A stretch of DNA of 47,146 nucleotides from Eubacteriales bacterium. Its GTDB lineage: Bacteria > Bacillota > Clostridia > Christensenellales > UMGS416. The stretch spans positions 1-47,146 of the forward strand of contig JAQUVY010000008.1 in the NCBI GenBank assembly GCA_028693155.1, given 5' to 3'. The notes below the pieces were generated by a model that saw nothing but the letters and a program-made list of their open reading frames with translations, ran no database searches and had not been told where the DNA came from. This document shows positions 16,015 through 24,685 of the stretch, one piece after another. The position numbers and the translations under genes are program-made. The stretch's first letter is position 1. Every line of letters begins with the position of its first letter.

Positions 16015-17082
16015 ATGACGAAGCGAGTGGTCGTGGGGATGTCCGGCGGGGTGGATTCGGCAGTGGCCGCATACCTGATGAAGCAGCGGGGATTTGACCC
16101 GGTGGGCGTATTCATGAAAAACTGGGAGGAAAAGGACGACGGCGTGTGCACCGCCGCGCAGGATTTTGAGGACGTGAAGGCGTGCTGCGCCGTGCTGGAT
16201 ATGCCCTATTACGGCGTCAATTTTTCTAAGCAGTACATGGAAAGAGTCTTTTCTTATTTTCTGGAGGAGTACCGCGCGGGGCGCACGCCCAACCCCGACG
16301 TGCTGTGCAACCGGGAGATCAAGTTTAAAGAGCTGCTGGATATGGCGCTGAAGCTGGGCGCGGATCATCTGGTGACCGGCCATTACGCCCGCGTCACCTG
16401 CCAGGACGGCCTTTACCACCTGCGCAAAGGGCTGGACGGCAATAAAGATCAGAGCTACTTTCTCTATATGCTGGGTCAGAACGCGCTCAGCCGCGCCGTG
16501 TTCCCCTTGGGGGAGATGGAAAAACCCGAGGTGCGCGCCATTGCCTGCCGGGAAAACCTGCCCGTGGCCAAAAAGAAGGATTCCACCGGCGTGTGCTTCA
16601 TCGGTGAGCGGGATTTCAAGGCGTTCCTGCAAAACTATTTTCCCGCCCAGCCGGGAGACATGGTGACCCCCGAGGGCATCCACATCGGCCGGCATGACGG
16701 CCTGATGTTCTACACCATCGGCCAGCGCAACGGCATGGGCATCGGCGGGCGGCCGGGCATGTCCGAGGAGCCGTGGTTCGTGGTGGGCAAGGATATGGAG
16801 CACAACCGGCTTATTGTGGCGCAGGGTAAGCATAACCCGCTGCTGTATCGCCAAAGCTGCGAGGTGGAGCAGCTGCACTGGACGCTGGGAAGCGCACCGG
16901 GGGAGGACTTCGACTGCCAGGTGAAGATCCGCTACCGGCAAAGCGATCAGGTCGCCCATGCTTCCATCCGCCGGGGCGTGATGACGCTGACCTTTGCCCA
17001 GCCCCAGCGCGCCGTGACCCCCGGCCAGTCGGCCGTCGTCTATTTGGGCGACGAATGTCTGGGCGGCGGCATCATCCGATAG
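16015..17082 (+). CDS. mnmA: tRNA 2-thiouridylase MnmA
   Basis: A 355-residue enzyme that adenylates U34 of tRNA-Lys/Glu/Gln and inserts sulfur to give 2-thiouridine. The ATP loop SGGVDS is at residues 10-15. Catalytic Cys98 lies in NPDVLCNREIKF and the persulfide-carrying Cys194 in STGVCFIGERDF; their spacing matches E. coli MnmA. NKDQSYFLY is the conserved tRNA/ATP segment, and the C-terminal part is the usual beta-barrel. ATG 16015 follows AAGGAGAG. Leads an apparent run with rarA, tldD and pmbA. Confidence 0.96.
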   Translation: MTKRVVVGMSGGVDSAVAAYLMKQRGFDPVGVFMKNWEEKDDGVCTAAQDFEDVKACCAVLDMPYYGVNFSKQYMERVFSYFLEEYRAGRTPNPDVLCNREIKFKELLDMALKLGADHLVTGHYARVTCQDGLYHLRKGLDGNKDQSYFLYMLGQNALSRAVFPLGEMEKPEVRAIACRENLPVAKKKDSTGVCFIGERDFKAFLQNYFPAQPGDMVTPEGIHIGRHDGLMFYTIGQRNGMGIGGRPGMSEEPWFVVGKDMEHNRLIVAQGKHNPLLYRQSCEVEQLHWTLGSAPGEDFDCQVKIRYRQSDQVAHASIRRGVMTLTFAQPQRAVTPGQSAVVYLGDECLGGGIIR

Positions 17083-17092
17083 GAGGAGAAAT

Positions 17093-18409
17093 ATGGATCT
17101 GTTTTCCTTTCAGGCGCAGAGCCGCGCGCCGCTGGCCGACCGCATGCGTCCCCAAAAGCTGGACGATTTTGTGGGTCAGGAGCATCTCATCGGCCGGGGC
17201 AAGCTGCTGCGCCGCGCCATCGAGGCCGACCGCCTGACCTCTTCCATCTTTTTCGGCCCCCCGGGGACGGGAAAGACGACCCTGGCTACCATCATCGCCC
17301 ATACCACCAACGCGGCCTTTGAAAAGCTCAACGCCGTGACCAGCGGTGTGGCTGACGTGCGAGAGGTGATCAAGCGCGCCGAGGATCGGCTCAAGATGTA
17401 CGGCCAGCCGACCTATCTGCTGCTGGACGAATGCCACCGGTGGAACAAGGCGCAGTCGGACAGCATCCTGCCCGCGCTGGAGAAGGGGACCATTCGCTTC
17501 ATCGGCTCCACCACCGAAAACCCCATGATCGCCATGACCCCGGCCATCGTCAGCCGTTGCCGGCTGTTTCGCTTTGAGGCGCTGGGCAAGCAGGACGTAA
17601 AAAAGGCCGTGCTGCGCGCCATCGCCGCGCCGGGTATCGGCTTTGGCGATCTGGATATCCTCATGGAGGAGGACGCGCTGGAGCATATTGCCAGCGTGGC
17701 CAACGGGGATGTGCGCTCGGCGCTCAACGCGCTGGAGCTGGCGGCGCTCACCACCGACCCGGACAGCACCGGGCGCATCCATATTACGCTGGAAGTGGCG
17801 GAGGAAAGCATCCAGAAACGCGTGGTGCGCTGCGATGAGAGCTATTTTTACGACATGCTCAGCGCTTTTTGCAAGAGCCTGCGCGGGTCGGACAGCGACG
17901 CCGCGCTGGCCTGGGCTTCCCGGCTGCTTTATGCGGGGGTGGACCCGCGCATCATCATTCGCCGGGTCATCGCCCACGCGTCCGAGGACGTGGGGCTGGC
18001 CGATCCGCAGGCCATGGTGCAGGCGGTGACGGCTGCCCAGAGCCTGGAGCTGCTGGGCATGCCCGAAGCGGGCTTAAGCATCACTCAGGCCATCATCTAT
18101 GTGTGCGAGGCACCCAAGTCCAACAGCGTGGCCATCGCCAAGGACAAGGCCGCTCACGACGCGCAAAACGCCGAGTATCAGAGCGTGCCCGTGCATTTGC
18201 AGGACACCAGCTATCAAGGCGCCGAGCGCTTGGGAAGCGGCAAGGGCTATCAGTATCCCCACAACTTCCCCGGCCACTGGCTGCCCCAGGAATATCTCCC
18301 GCGGGACGCCAAGGAAGCGCCCTTTTACGAGCCGGGCGAGCTGGGTTTTGAGGCTGAGATCGCCCGGCGGCGTGCCGCGCGGCAGGCGATCCGTGAAACG
18401 GAAAAATAA
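17093..18409 (+). CDS. rarA: Replication-associated recombination ATPase RarA (MgsA)
   Basis: A 438-residue AAA+ ATPase of the RarA/MgsA/WRNIP1 family that acts at stalled replication forks. Walker A is GPPGTGKT (residues 55-62); Walker B is LLLDECHRWNKAQ (Asp111-Glu112), where family members usually read DEIHRFNK; sensor 1 is GSTTENP; the arginine finger region is TPAIVSRCR. The C-terminal half carries the MgsA tetramerisation domain, with HASEDVGLADP and the closing segment YQYPHNFPGHWLPQEYLP. Spacing of 10 bases from mnmA and 12 bases to tldD suggests one transcript. Confidence 0.96.
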   Translation: MDLFSFQAQSRAPLADRMRPQKLDDFVGQEHLIGRGKLLRRAIEADRLTSSIFFGPPGTGKTTLATIIAHTTNAAFEKLNAVTSGVADVREVIKRAEDRLKMYGQPTYLLLDECHRWNKAQSDSILPALEKGTIRFIGSTTENPMIAMTPAIVSRCRLFRFEALGKQDVKKAVLRAIAAPGIGFGDLDILMEEDALEHIASVANGDVRSALNALELAALTTDPDSTGRIHITLEVAEESIQKRVVRCDESYFYDMLSAFCKSLRGSDSDAALAWASRLLYAGVDPRIIIRRVIAHASEDVGLADPQAMVQAVTAAQSLELLGMPEAGLSITQAIIYVCEAPKSNSVAIAKDKAAHDAQNAEYQSVPVHLQDTSYQGAERLGSGKGYQYPHNFPGHWLPQEYLPRDAKEAPFYEPGELGFEAEIARRRAARQAIRETEK

Positions 18410-18421
18410 GGAGGAGCTTTT

Positions 18422-19813
18422 ATGATGACGACGCAAACTGTCCGCAGGGTGCTGGAGGAGGCCTCCGCCCGAGGCGCGGATTTCGCCGAGATCTACTTGG
18501 AGGACGGCGAGAACAACAACATTTCCATGACCTCCGGGCGGATCGAAAACGCGCTGTCCGGCCGCAGCGTGGGCGCGGGTGTCCGCGTGATCAAGGGGCT
18601 GCAATATGTTTATGTTTATACCAACGACGTGACGGAGCAGGGGCTGCTGCGCGCAGCCAGGCAGGCGGCCGCCGCGCTGCCCGAGGCGCAGGCGAAGGGG
18701 TGCGATCTTGTGCTGCGCGCCGAGGTTATGCCGCAGAACAGCCCGGTGCGCATCTCCCCCGCGCAGGCGGCCATCGCCCGCAAGACCGATGTGGTGCGCG
18801 CCGCTTATGCGGCGGCGGCGGACTACGACGCCTGCATTGCTCAGGTGCGGGTCAACTATATCGAGTGGAACAAGCGCGTGCAGGTGGCCAACACCACCGG
18901 GCTTTTCCGGGAGGATGCGCGCACCTATACGCGCCTGGCCACCATGGCAGTGGCCGCCGAAGGCGCGCAGACGCAAACCGGCTTTGAAGGGCCGGGCGCG
19001 CAGATGGGCTTCGAATTTTTTGACACGGTGGACGTGACCCGGACGGCGCAAGACGCGGCCAAAACCGCCGTGCAGCTGCTCAGAGCGGATCTGTGCCCCT
19101 CGGGCAAAATGCCGGTGGTCATCGGCAACGGCTTTGGCGGGGTCATTTTCCACGAGGCCTGCGGCCATCCGCTGGAGGCCGCCTTTACCTCCAAGGGCGA
19201 GTCGGTGTTCGCCGGGAAGCTGGGGCAGAGCATCGCCGCGCCCTGCGTCAGTGCCGTGGATGACGGCACGCTGCCCAACGCCTGGGGCTCCTCCAACATG
19301 GACGACGAAGGGCACCCCACCCAGCGCAACGTGCTCATTGAAAACGGCGTTTTGAAAACCTATCTGGTGGATTATTTAAGCGGCCTGCGCATGGGCAGCG
19401 CCTCCAACGGCGCCGGGCGGCGTCAGTCCTACGCCTACGCACCCACCTCGCGGATGTCCAACACCTTTATTATGCCCGGGAACGACACGCAGGAAGAGAT
19501 GATCGCCACCATGGGGGACGGCCTTTACTGCTGCAAAATGAGCGGCGGGTCGGTGAACGTGCAGACCAGCGAGTTCAATTTTGCCGTGTCCGAGGCGTAC
19601 CTGGTGCGCGGCGGAAAGATATACCGCCCCGTGCGGGGCGCCACGCTCATCGGCAAGGGCAGTGAAATTCTGCCGCGCATTGACCGCGTGGGCAGCGATT
19701 TGGCGCTGGCGCAGGGCATGTGCGGCGCGGCTTCGGGCAGCATTCCCACCAACGTGGGGCAGCCGACCATCCGGGTATCCGAGATCACCGTAGGCGGGCA
19801 GAAGGGAGAATAA
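18422..19813 (+). CDS. tldD: TldD metalloprotease subunit
   Basis: A 463-residue zinc protease subunit that pairs with PmbA/TldE. The TldD/TldE dimer degrades unfolded or leader peptides and in some bacteria matures ribosomally made peptides. The metal motif HEACGH (His244, Glu245, His249; HExxxH) identifies this as the catalytic partner. GNGFGGVIF before it and GRRQSYAYAPTSRMSNTF downstream are family hallmarks. GGAGG upstream of ATG 18422. The partner gene begins 4 bases after the stop, so the complex is made from one message. No RiPP precursor gene is visible nearby. Confidence 0.95.
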   Translation: MMTTQTVRRVLEEASARGADFAEIYLEDGENNNISMTSGRIENALSGRSVGAGVRVIKGLQYVYVYTNDVTEQGLLRAARQAAAALPEAQAKGCDLVLRAEVMPQNSPVRISPAQAAIARKTDVVRAAYAAAADYDACIAQVRVNYIEWNKRVQVANTTGLFREDARTYTRLATMAVAAEGAQTQTGFEGPGAQMGFEFFDTVDVTRTAQDAAKTAVQLLRADLCPSGKMPVVIGNGFGGVIFHEACGHPLEAAFTSKGESVFAGKLGQSIAAPCVSAVDDGTLPNAWGSSNMDDEGHPTQRNVLIENGVLKTYLVDYLSGLRMGSASNGAGRRQSYAYAPTSRMSNTFIMPGNDTQEEMIATMGDGLYCCKMSGGSVNVQTSEFNFAVSEAYLVRGGKIYRPVRGATLIGKGSEILPRIDRVGSDLALAQGMCGAASGSIPTNVGQPTIRVSEITVGGQKGE

Positions 19814-19817
19814 GAGC

Positions 19818-21170
19818 ATGGAACGTGATGCATTGATACAGGCGGTCAAGGAAGGCGCGCAGCGCCGGGGCATCGCCGATTGGGAGATCTACGCGACCGC
19901 GGGAGAGAGCTTCAAGGTAAATGTTTATAAAGGCGAGGTGGAGGATTACAAGGTGAATGCCTCCCAGGGCGTGTCGCTGCGCGTGCTGCAAAACGGCCGC
20001 GTGGGCTATGCCACCACCGTGGCGATGGATGAAGACGCGGTGACCTTCCTGCTTGACCATGCCCAGGAGAATGCTTCCGTGGTGGAGACGGATGATCCTC
20101 AGCAGATATTCGCCGGCTCTTCTTCCTATGAAAAGGTGGAGGGCTGGTATCCCTCGCTGGCGGCGCTTGGCGCGGATTGGAAGATCGACGCGGCGCGGCA
20201 CATGGAAAAAGCTGCCTGGGCGGTTTCGGATCGGGTGAAAAGCGTGAGCGCCAGCACCTTGCAGAGCGGATCGGGCGAGACGCGCCTGGTCAACTCGGCG
20301 GGGCTGGACTTGCGTTATGAGGAGAACGTGCTCTTTGCCTATGTGGAGGCGGCGGTGGCAGACGGCGATGTGGTGCAGACGGCCATGGCCTACCGCTGCT
20401 ACACCGACGCGGCGCAGTTCAGCGCACAGGAGATCGCCCAGGAGGCGGTGGAGCGTGCGCTGGCCAAGTGCGCCGCCCACAAGATCCCCTCGGGCAGCCG
20501 AAAGATTGCCATGGATTCGGAAGCGTTCTGCGATTTTCTGGAAACCTTCTGCGGCGTGTTCAGCGCGGAAAACACCCAAAAGGGCATGTCGCAGATGGCG
20601 GGGAAGGAAGGCCAGGCGGTGGCCGCGCCCTGCGTAACGCTGATGGACGATCCGCTGCTGGAAAAGGGGTTGGCCGCCCGCCCCTTTGACGATGAAGGCG
20701 TGGCCTGCCGCACCAAGGCTGTCGTGAAGGACGGCGTGCTGGAGACCCTGCTTCATAACCTCAAGACCGCTGCCAAGCAGGGGGTTACGACCACGGGAAA
20801 CGCCTCCAAGGCGGGCTTGAGTGCGCCCATCACCGTGTCGCCCAGCAACTTTTTTGTCAAGCCCGGTGTGCTTGGGCAGGCCGAGCTGCTGGCGCAAATG
20901 GGCGAAGGGCTGCTGATCACCGAGCTGGAGGGGCTGCATGCCGGCGCCAATATGGTCAGCGGAGACTTTTCTCTGGCCGCGCGGGGCTTTTTGGTGGAAG
21001 GCGGCAGGAAGGGCGCAGCCGTGGAGGAGATCACGGTGGCGGGCAACTTCTACCAGCTTTTGCGGGATATTACGGCGGTAGGGGCCGACCTGAAGTTCGG
21101 TATGCCGGGCAGCGGCTGCGTCGGTTCGCCCACCGTTCTCATCTCCGCGCTGGCAATATCCGGCCAATAA
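19818..21170 (+). CDS. pmbA: PmbA/TldE partner subunit
   Basis: A 450-residue TldE/PmbA protein, the non-metal partner that forms the closed peptide-entry chamber with TldD. It shares the fold (N-terminal AVKEGAQRRGIADWEIYATAG, central SGSGETRLVNSAGLDL, C-terminal GLHAGANMVSGDFSLAARGFLVE in parts) but lacks the HExxxH motif, as expected. GAGCATG at the start follows the tldD stop by four bases. Last protein gene of the run; no clear intrinsic terminator is seen before the tRNA promoter. Confidence 0.95.
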   Translation: MERDALIQAVKEGAQRRGIADWEIYATAGESFKVNVYKGEVEDYKVNASQGVSLRVLQNGRVGYATTVAMDEDAVTFLLDHAQENASVVETDDPQQIFAGSSSYEKVEGWYPSLAALGADWKIDAARHMEKAAWAVSDRVKSVSASTLQSGSGETRLVNSAGLDLRYEENVLFAYVEAAVADGDVVQTAMAYRCYTDAAQFSAQEIAQEAVERALAKCAAHKIPSGSRKIAMDSEAFCDFLETFCGVFSAENTQKGMSQMAGKEGQAVAAPCVTLMDDPLLEKGLAARPFDDEGVACRTKAVVKDGVLETLLHNLKTAAKQGVTTTGNASKAGLSAPITVSPSNFFVKPGVLGQAELLAQMGEGLLITELEGLHAGANMVSGDFSLAARGFLVEGGRKGAAVEEITVAGNFYQLLRDITAVGADLKFGMPGSGCVGSPTVLISALAISGQ

Positions 21171-21213
21171 AAAAACCGCTGCGAAAAAAACGTGTAATAT
21201 TTATTTTTTCCTC

Positions 21214-21242
21214 TTGCAATTTCTGCCGGGATGCGTTATCAT
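21214..21242 (+). promoter_or_regulatory. tRNA-Val promoter
   Basis: TTGCAA (21214-21219), 17-bp spacer, TATCAT (21237-21242), 37 bp before the tRNA. Confidence 0.75.
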
Positions 21243-21279
21243 ATAACTCGCGTCACGGAAAACATTCCGGCAGACATAT

Positions 21280-21355
21280 GGTGCTTTGGCTCAGTTGGTA
21301 GAGCACCTCGTTCACATCGAGGGGGTCACAGGTTCGAGTCCTGTAAGCACCACCA
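21280..21355 (+). tRNA. tRNA-Val (anticodon CAC)
   Basis: 76 nt. Acceptor GGTGCTT pairs with AAGCACC; D stem GCTC/GAGC; anticodon stem CCTCG/CGAGG around loop TTCACAT giving anticodon CAC (Val, GUG); T stem ACAGG/CCTGT around TTCGAGT. The CCA end is encoded (21353-21355). Confidence 0.97.
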
Positions 21356-21380
21356 CATCGGAGCAAGCTCCGAAAACACA

Positions 21381-21413
21381 GCCTCGTGCTCATGCACGGG
21401 GCTTTTGTTTTTT
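21381..21413 (+). terminator. tRNA-Val terminator
   Basis: AGCCTCGTGC pairs with GCACGGGGCT (one G-T) around TCAT, followed by TTTGTTTTTTT. Confidence 0.85.
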
Positions 21414-21485
21414 TGCGCCGCTCGGCGCGCCTTTTGTTCGCCCCGTTGAAGCTTATTGCGGTTCCGTCCACAAAAAAGATGATGC

Positions 21486-21520
21486 CGCGCCGTTCGGAAA
21501 AGGAACGGCGCTTTTTTTGC
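21486..21520 (+). terminator. Second terminator downstream of tRNA-Val
   Basis: GCGCCGTTC pairs perfectly with GAACGGCGC around a 7-base loop, followed by seven T. It ends no visible gene; a further compact hairpin (GCGCC-GCTC-GGCGC) lies just upstream at about 21417-21430. Nothing else is seen in 21356-21616. Confidence 0.75.
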
Positions 21521-21616
21521 CGTGCAGATTGGAGCAAGCCTTTGCCTTCGGCACGGGGTGCCCGCACGCAGGGGAGAGGCTTCCGGCCTTTTTTCGGGGC
21601 AGGTGAAGGGCTGCGG

Positions 21617-21672
21617 TGCATAAAAAAATCGCCCCGCGGCCCATGCCGCAGGTTGGCATGGCGGCGGAGCGC
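21617..21672 (-). terminator. Probable terminator of the LuxR-type gene
   Basis: On the minus strand CCATGCC pairs with GGCATGG around AACCTGC, extended by imperfect GC pairing, then a seven-T run. Confidence 0.6.
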
Positions 21673-21698
21673 AGAACGATTAAAAAACCGCAAAGCAG

Positions 21699-23012
21699 CT
21701 AGAAGTTCTTGAATTTCATCGCGACCTCCGTGCGGTGTTTGCAGTCGGTTTTCTTTAAAACATTTTTGATGTGAAACTTGACCGTGTTTTCGGATATGTA
21801 CAGATCGCCGGCCATTTCCGCGTTGGAGCGGCCCTTGATCAACAGCTGCAAAACCTCCTGCTCTCTGGCGGATAAGCAGAACCGGGAAGAGAATTCTGAA
21901 AGGCGCTTTTCCTCGCGCTGCTCCCGGGTGAGAGCGGGCACATACAGCTTGTTATAAAGGGTGAAAAAGAGGATGACCGTTGCGATGAATAAAACGGCGC
22001 ACAGGCAGATCAGCGCCACATCGTGCCCCTTGAGCAAAATGCCGCCGGCCGCGCCGGCCGCATCTCCCATTCTGCCAAACAGCAGACCCAGCCCCGCCAT
22101 CCACATCAGGCCGATTTTCTTTGCTGCGACGTCGCAGAACAGGATCACGCGGTAAACGGCAAAAAAACCAAAAAAGACATACGCGGATATCCACAGTGCG
22201 GCAGACACGCCCGGCACGCCGCCCAGCGCAAAGGAAATAAACGGAAACACCAAAGCCGCCAGGCAGCAGATGGCCCCGTACTTGCGGTTTTTATCGCCAA
22301 TGAATCCCGCCGCAATCAAGCCTACGGCGTAAAACGCTCTGGTAAACTCCAGGCTGATGGTGCCGCCGATGGATTCGGACATGGGGAAATAAAAACCGAG
22401 CCCCTTCACAACGGACAGCAAAACGACCACCAGGGCGATCAACGCGAACTCGGGAGGACGAAAATCCATGGAGTTGCCCACATCGTCCAGCGTGCGCTCG
22501 TGCCCGCCCGCAGCATTTAAAACCAGGATCAGCGCGATGATGACAAAGTAAGCGATCAAAGCGTAGTTGGAATGCAAAAAGCTTTGCTCCATCGGCAGCG
22601 ACAAAAGCCATGAGCCGATGCTGCCCATGCCGTAGGCGATGCCGAAGGTCATTCCCTTTTTTTGCTGCGGGATAAACAGCGACAGCTTGGTCAGGTATAA
22701 CCCGGCAATTACGCCATGGAGCAGGTTCATGAGCAAGCCAAAGACCAACACCGCCGCCTTTGCGCCCGAAAGAACCGCAATCGCCGTCGCAATGCCGTCC
22801 GCTACAGCCGTATAGGTGAAGAAACGGCGGTTTTCCGCAAGCTGAGGCCTGCGCTTCAGGATCAGCGCCAGCAGCAAAAGCCCCGCCGCCTGGAACAGAT
22901 ACCCCACGCACTCAGACAGCCAGTCGGCTGCCGCCCCCCCGAAAACGTCCGTCAGGCGATAAAGCCATGTGATATACGCCGAGCCGGTCCAAAGAAAGCA
23001 TAGAAAAATCAA
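21699..23012 (-). CDS. Membrane-anchored LuxR-type transcriptional regulator
   Basis: Residues 1 to ~355 contain about 10-12 hydrophobic helices resembling an MFS-like membrane domain; residues ~375-437 are a LuxR/NarL (GerE) helix-turn-helix: LSAREQEVLQLLIKG, SNAEMAGDLYISENTVKFHIKNV. A DNA-binding domain tethered to a multi-helix sensor is common in gut Actinobacteria and some Clostridia; ligand and targets are not known. The start is uncertain: the frame opens only with a TTG at 23012 without a good ribosome site, while a GGGAG with two ATG codons (about 23052-23066) lies upstream in a different frame. Neighbouring lipoprotein genes run divergently and may be its targets. Confidence 0.8.
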   Translation of the reverse strand: MIFLCFLWTGSAYITWLYRLTDVFGGAAADWLSECVGYLFQAAGLLLLALILKRRPQLAENRRFFTYTAVADGIATAIAVLSGAKAAVLVFGLLMNLLHGVIAGLYLTKLSLFIPQQKKGMTFGIAYGMGSIGSWLLSLPMEQSFLHSNYALIAYFVIIALILVLNAAGGHERTLDDVGNSMDFRPPEFALIALVVVLLSVVKGLGFYFPMSESIGGTISLEFTRAFYAVGLIAAGFIGDKNRKYGAICCLAALVFPFISFALGGVPGVSAALWISAYVFFGFFAVYRVILFCDVAAKKIGLMWMAGLGLLFGRMGDAAGAAGGILLKGHDVALICLCAVLFIATVILFFTLYNKLYVPALTREQREEKRLSEFSSRFCLSAREQEVLQLLIKGRSNAEMAGDLYISENTVKFHIKNVLKKTDCKHRTEVAMKFKNF

Positions 23013-23221
23013 CAGGCATATGCGCGCCTGTGTTTTTAGCTTTTCGATATTCCATCATCTCCCAAGACTGATTTTGATATCATATTCTACCACAACACAG
23101 CGTGCCATTCCAAAGGAAACGCCTGAAAACCCAGCAAAATGGGTCGCCTACCCGAAAACTACCCTGTTGTTTTAGCCGCCTGCCCGGAATCCGGACTGGC
23201 GGCTTGGACGCTTTTCCCATA

Positions 23222-23240
23222 TTCTATTGTTGAAATAGAA
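23222..23240. promoter_or_regulatory. Inverted repeat upstream of the small-protein/lipoprotein cluster
   Basis: TTCTATT-GTTGA-AATAGAA, a perfect 7-bp dyad 23 bp before the 23263 start, in the divergent region facing the LuxR-type regulator. The rest of 23041-23221 shows no gene. Operator role is inferred only from place. Confidence 0.4.
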
Positions 23241-23262
23241 CACAGGACGGGGTGACGTTGCA

Positions 23263-23562
23263 TTGAAACAGACGCAAAAGGCATATTCCTTTGACAAAAA
23301 CATGATGCTCAATGTCATCTACGATACGCTGGAAAGATTGGGCGTTTCTGTGGGGAGCAGCAACAGCGAGTATGGAAGGATACAATTCCGAGCCAACGGC
23401 GCGGACTTCGATCTGCGGATCATTACGGTTTATCCCCAAGAGACCGTTCGGGTCATGATTTCATGGGACGAGAATCATTCCGACAGCGATTTAGCGGAGG
23501 TGCTGTTCGATGAAATGAATTCTACGATCTCTATCATTGAAGCTAAGCAGGCCATGCTTTAG
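23263..23562 (+). CDS. Small protein of unknown function
   Basis: A 99-residue soluble protein starting with TTG at 23263, with GGGGTGA seven bases upstream. No signal peptide or membrane segment. It has an alpha/beta composition (SFDKNMMLNVIYDTLERLGV, then strands RIQFRANGADFDLRIITVY, then an acidic helix). I do not recognise the family. It precedes two lipoprotein genes on the same strand, 70 bases before the first, and may be co-transcribed with them. Confidence 0.55.
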   Translation: MKQTQKAYSFDKNMMLNVIYDTLERLGVSVGSSNSEYGRIQFRANGADFDLRIITVYPQETVRVMISWDENHSDSDLAEVLFDEMNSTISIIEAKQAML

Positions 23563-23632
23563 CAGCCCCATCAGACCGAAGCAGACACGCGGCAGCGTTT
23601 CTGATTTTGACAGTGAGGAGAATGAAGCGAAT

Positions 23633-24622
23633 ATGCACAAACGAATGGACACCGTATTTCTTGTAATCGCAGCTGCAATTTTGGCAATGACGGGATGCGC
23701 GGTTCCCGGCGATACCACCAAGCACAGCCCATCCCCGATCCCAAACGCCGCAGATGAACCCCCTGCCGGGGAAAACGCACTGCCCATCCTTGAATTTGTG
23801 GCAGCGGAGCGCGCAAAGGATGAAATCTCTCTTCAAGATGCCGTTATGCTGCAAATTGCGGTAAGCTATTGCGAATATGCCGAGCCCACACAGTACATCA
23901 CCGACGAAAAAATAATTGCGCAAGCACGGGAGGCATTTTCCGACATGAAGGTCACCGGGCTTGCCGACAAGGTAAGCTCCACCGGCGGAAGCGAATCCTA
24001 CATTTTTTTGGATGCTCAGGACAATGTAGTAGGCAGCTTTTCCTTTCAAAGCGGGCTGCTGCTGGCAAAGGACGGCCGATATTCAGTGGAGGGGAGAGAC
24101 GCGCTTTGCTCCATTGAGGGGATCAAGCTGACCGACCAATGGAAGGAATATTGGGAAGCACAGGAGGAACTGAAAAGCGACTATGAATGGAATTATCAAA
24201 TTTCGTATCCCGCGTCGGTTTTCGAGCTGAGCGGCTACTCGACAAATCTGCTGTATCAGGACATCGACCTTGCGGATCTTGTTTCTATCACCGTGAGCAT
24301 CAGCCGCAGCGATGTGAAAAGCTTCACAACCACAGATAAGGAAGAGATCAAGGCCATCTATTCGGCTTTGCGCGCAATGCAGGTTACCGGGATGACGAGC
24401 TCCGGCGCAGTCGGCCAAAAATGGTACATAACCTTTGGCTATCAGGTGCCGGGGGAGAAATTTTTTAACGCCGCCTATTTGAGCTTTTACGGAAACTGCC
24501 TGATCAGCGATTTTGCGCAGGGCGGAGACACAACCTACGCCGTTTCCGGCCTGGAAGCGCTGTTTGATGCTGTCGATGCAGAGACGCTCAAATATCTGAA
24601 GGAACACCGCACGGGCAAGTGA
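23633..24622 (+). CDS. Predicted lipoprotein, function unknown
   Basis: 329 residues with a lipoprotein signal: MHKRMD, a hydrophobic stretch VFLVIAAAILA and lipobox MTGC near residue 21, then a low-complexity Pro/Ser linker. The mature part has two related halves, each containing a DVKSF/EEI-like helix and a V-T-G-hydrophobic strand (DMKVTGLADK, AMQVTGMTSS). A clear Shine-Dalgarno GAGGAG lies 12 bases before ATG 23633. I recognise no named family. It would be anchored on the outer face of the membrane. Co-directional with another lipoprotein and a zinc-ribbon protein. Confidence 0.7.
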   Translation: MHKRMDTVFLVIAAAILAMTGCAVPGDTTKHSPSPIPNAADEPPAGENALPILEFVAAERAKDEISLQDAVMLQIAVSYCEYAEPTQYITDEKIIAQAREAFSDMKVTGLADKVSSTGGSESYIFLDAQDNVVGSFSFQSGLLLAKDGRYSVEGRDALCSIEGIKLTDQWKEYWEAQEELKSDYEWNYQISYPASVFELSGYSTNLLYQDIDLADLVSITVSISRSDVKSFTTTDKEEIKAIYSALRAMQVTGMTSSGAVGQKWYITFGYQVPGEKFFNAAYLSFYGNCLISDFAQGGDTTYAVSGLEALFDAVDAETLKYLKEHRTGK

Positions 24623-24685
24623 GAGGGAATCAGGCTTTGTTGATGCGGCCGTGCTCATAAAAATGACTTTTGGAGGAATTTTGCA

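Noticed and set aside
17093-18409. Walker B variant DECHRW of RarA as a functional oddity
   Set aside because: Asp and Glu are kept and the rest of the protein is standard, so it looks like ordinary family variation.
18422-21170. TldD/PmbA as part of a modified-peptide (RiPP) cluster
   Set aside because: No precursor peptide or modifying enzyme lies nearby; the neighbours are housekeeping genes.
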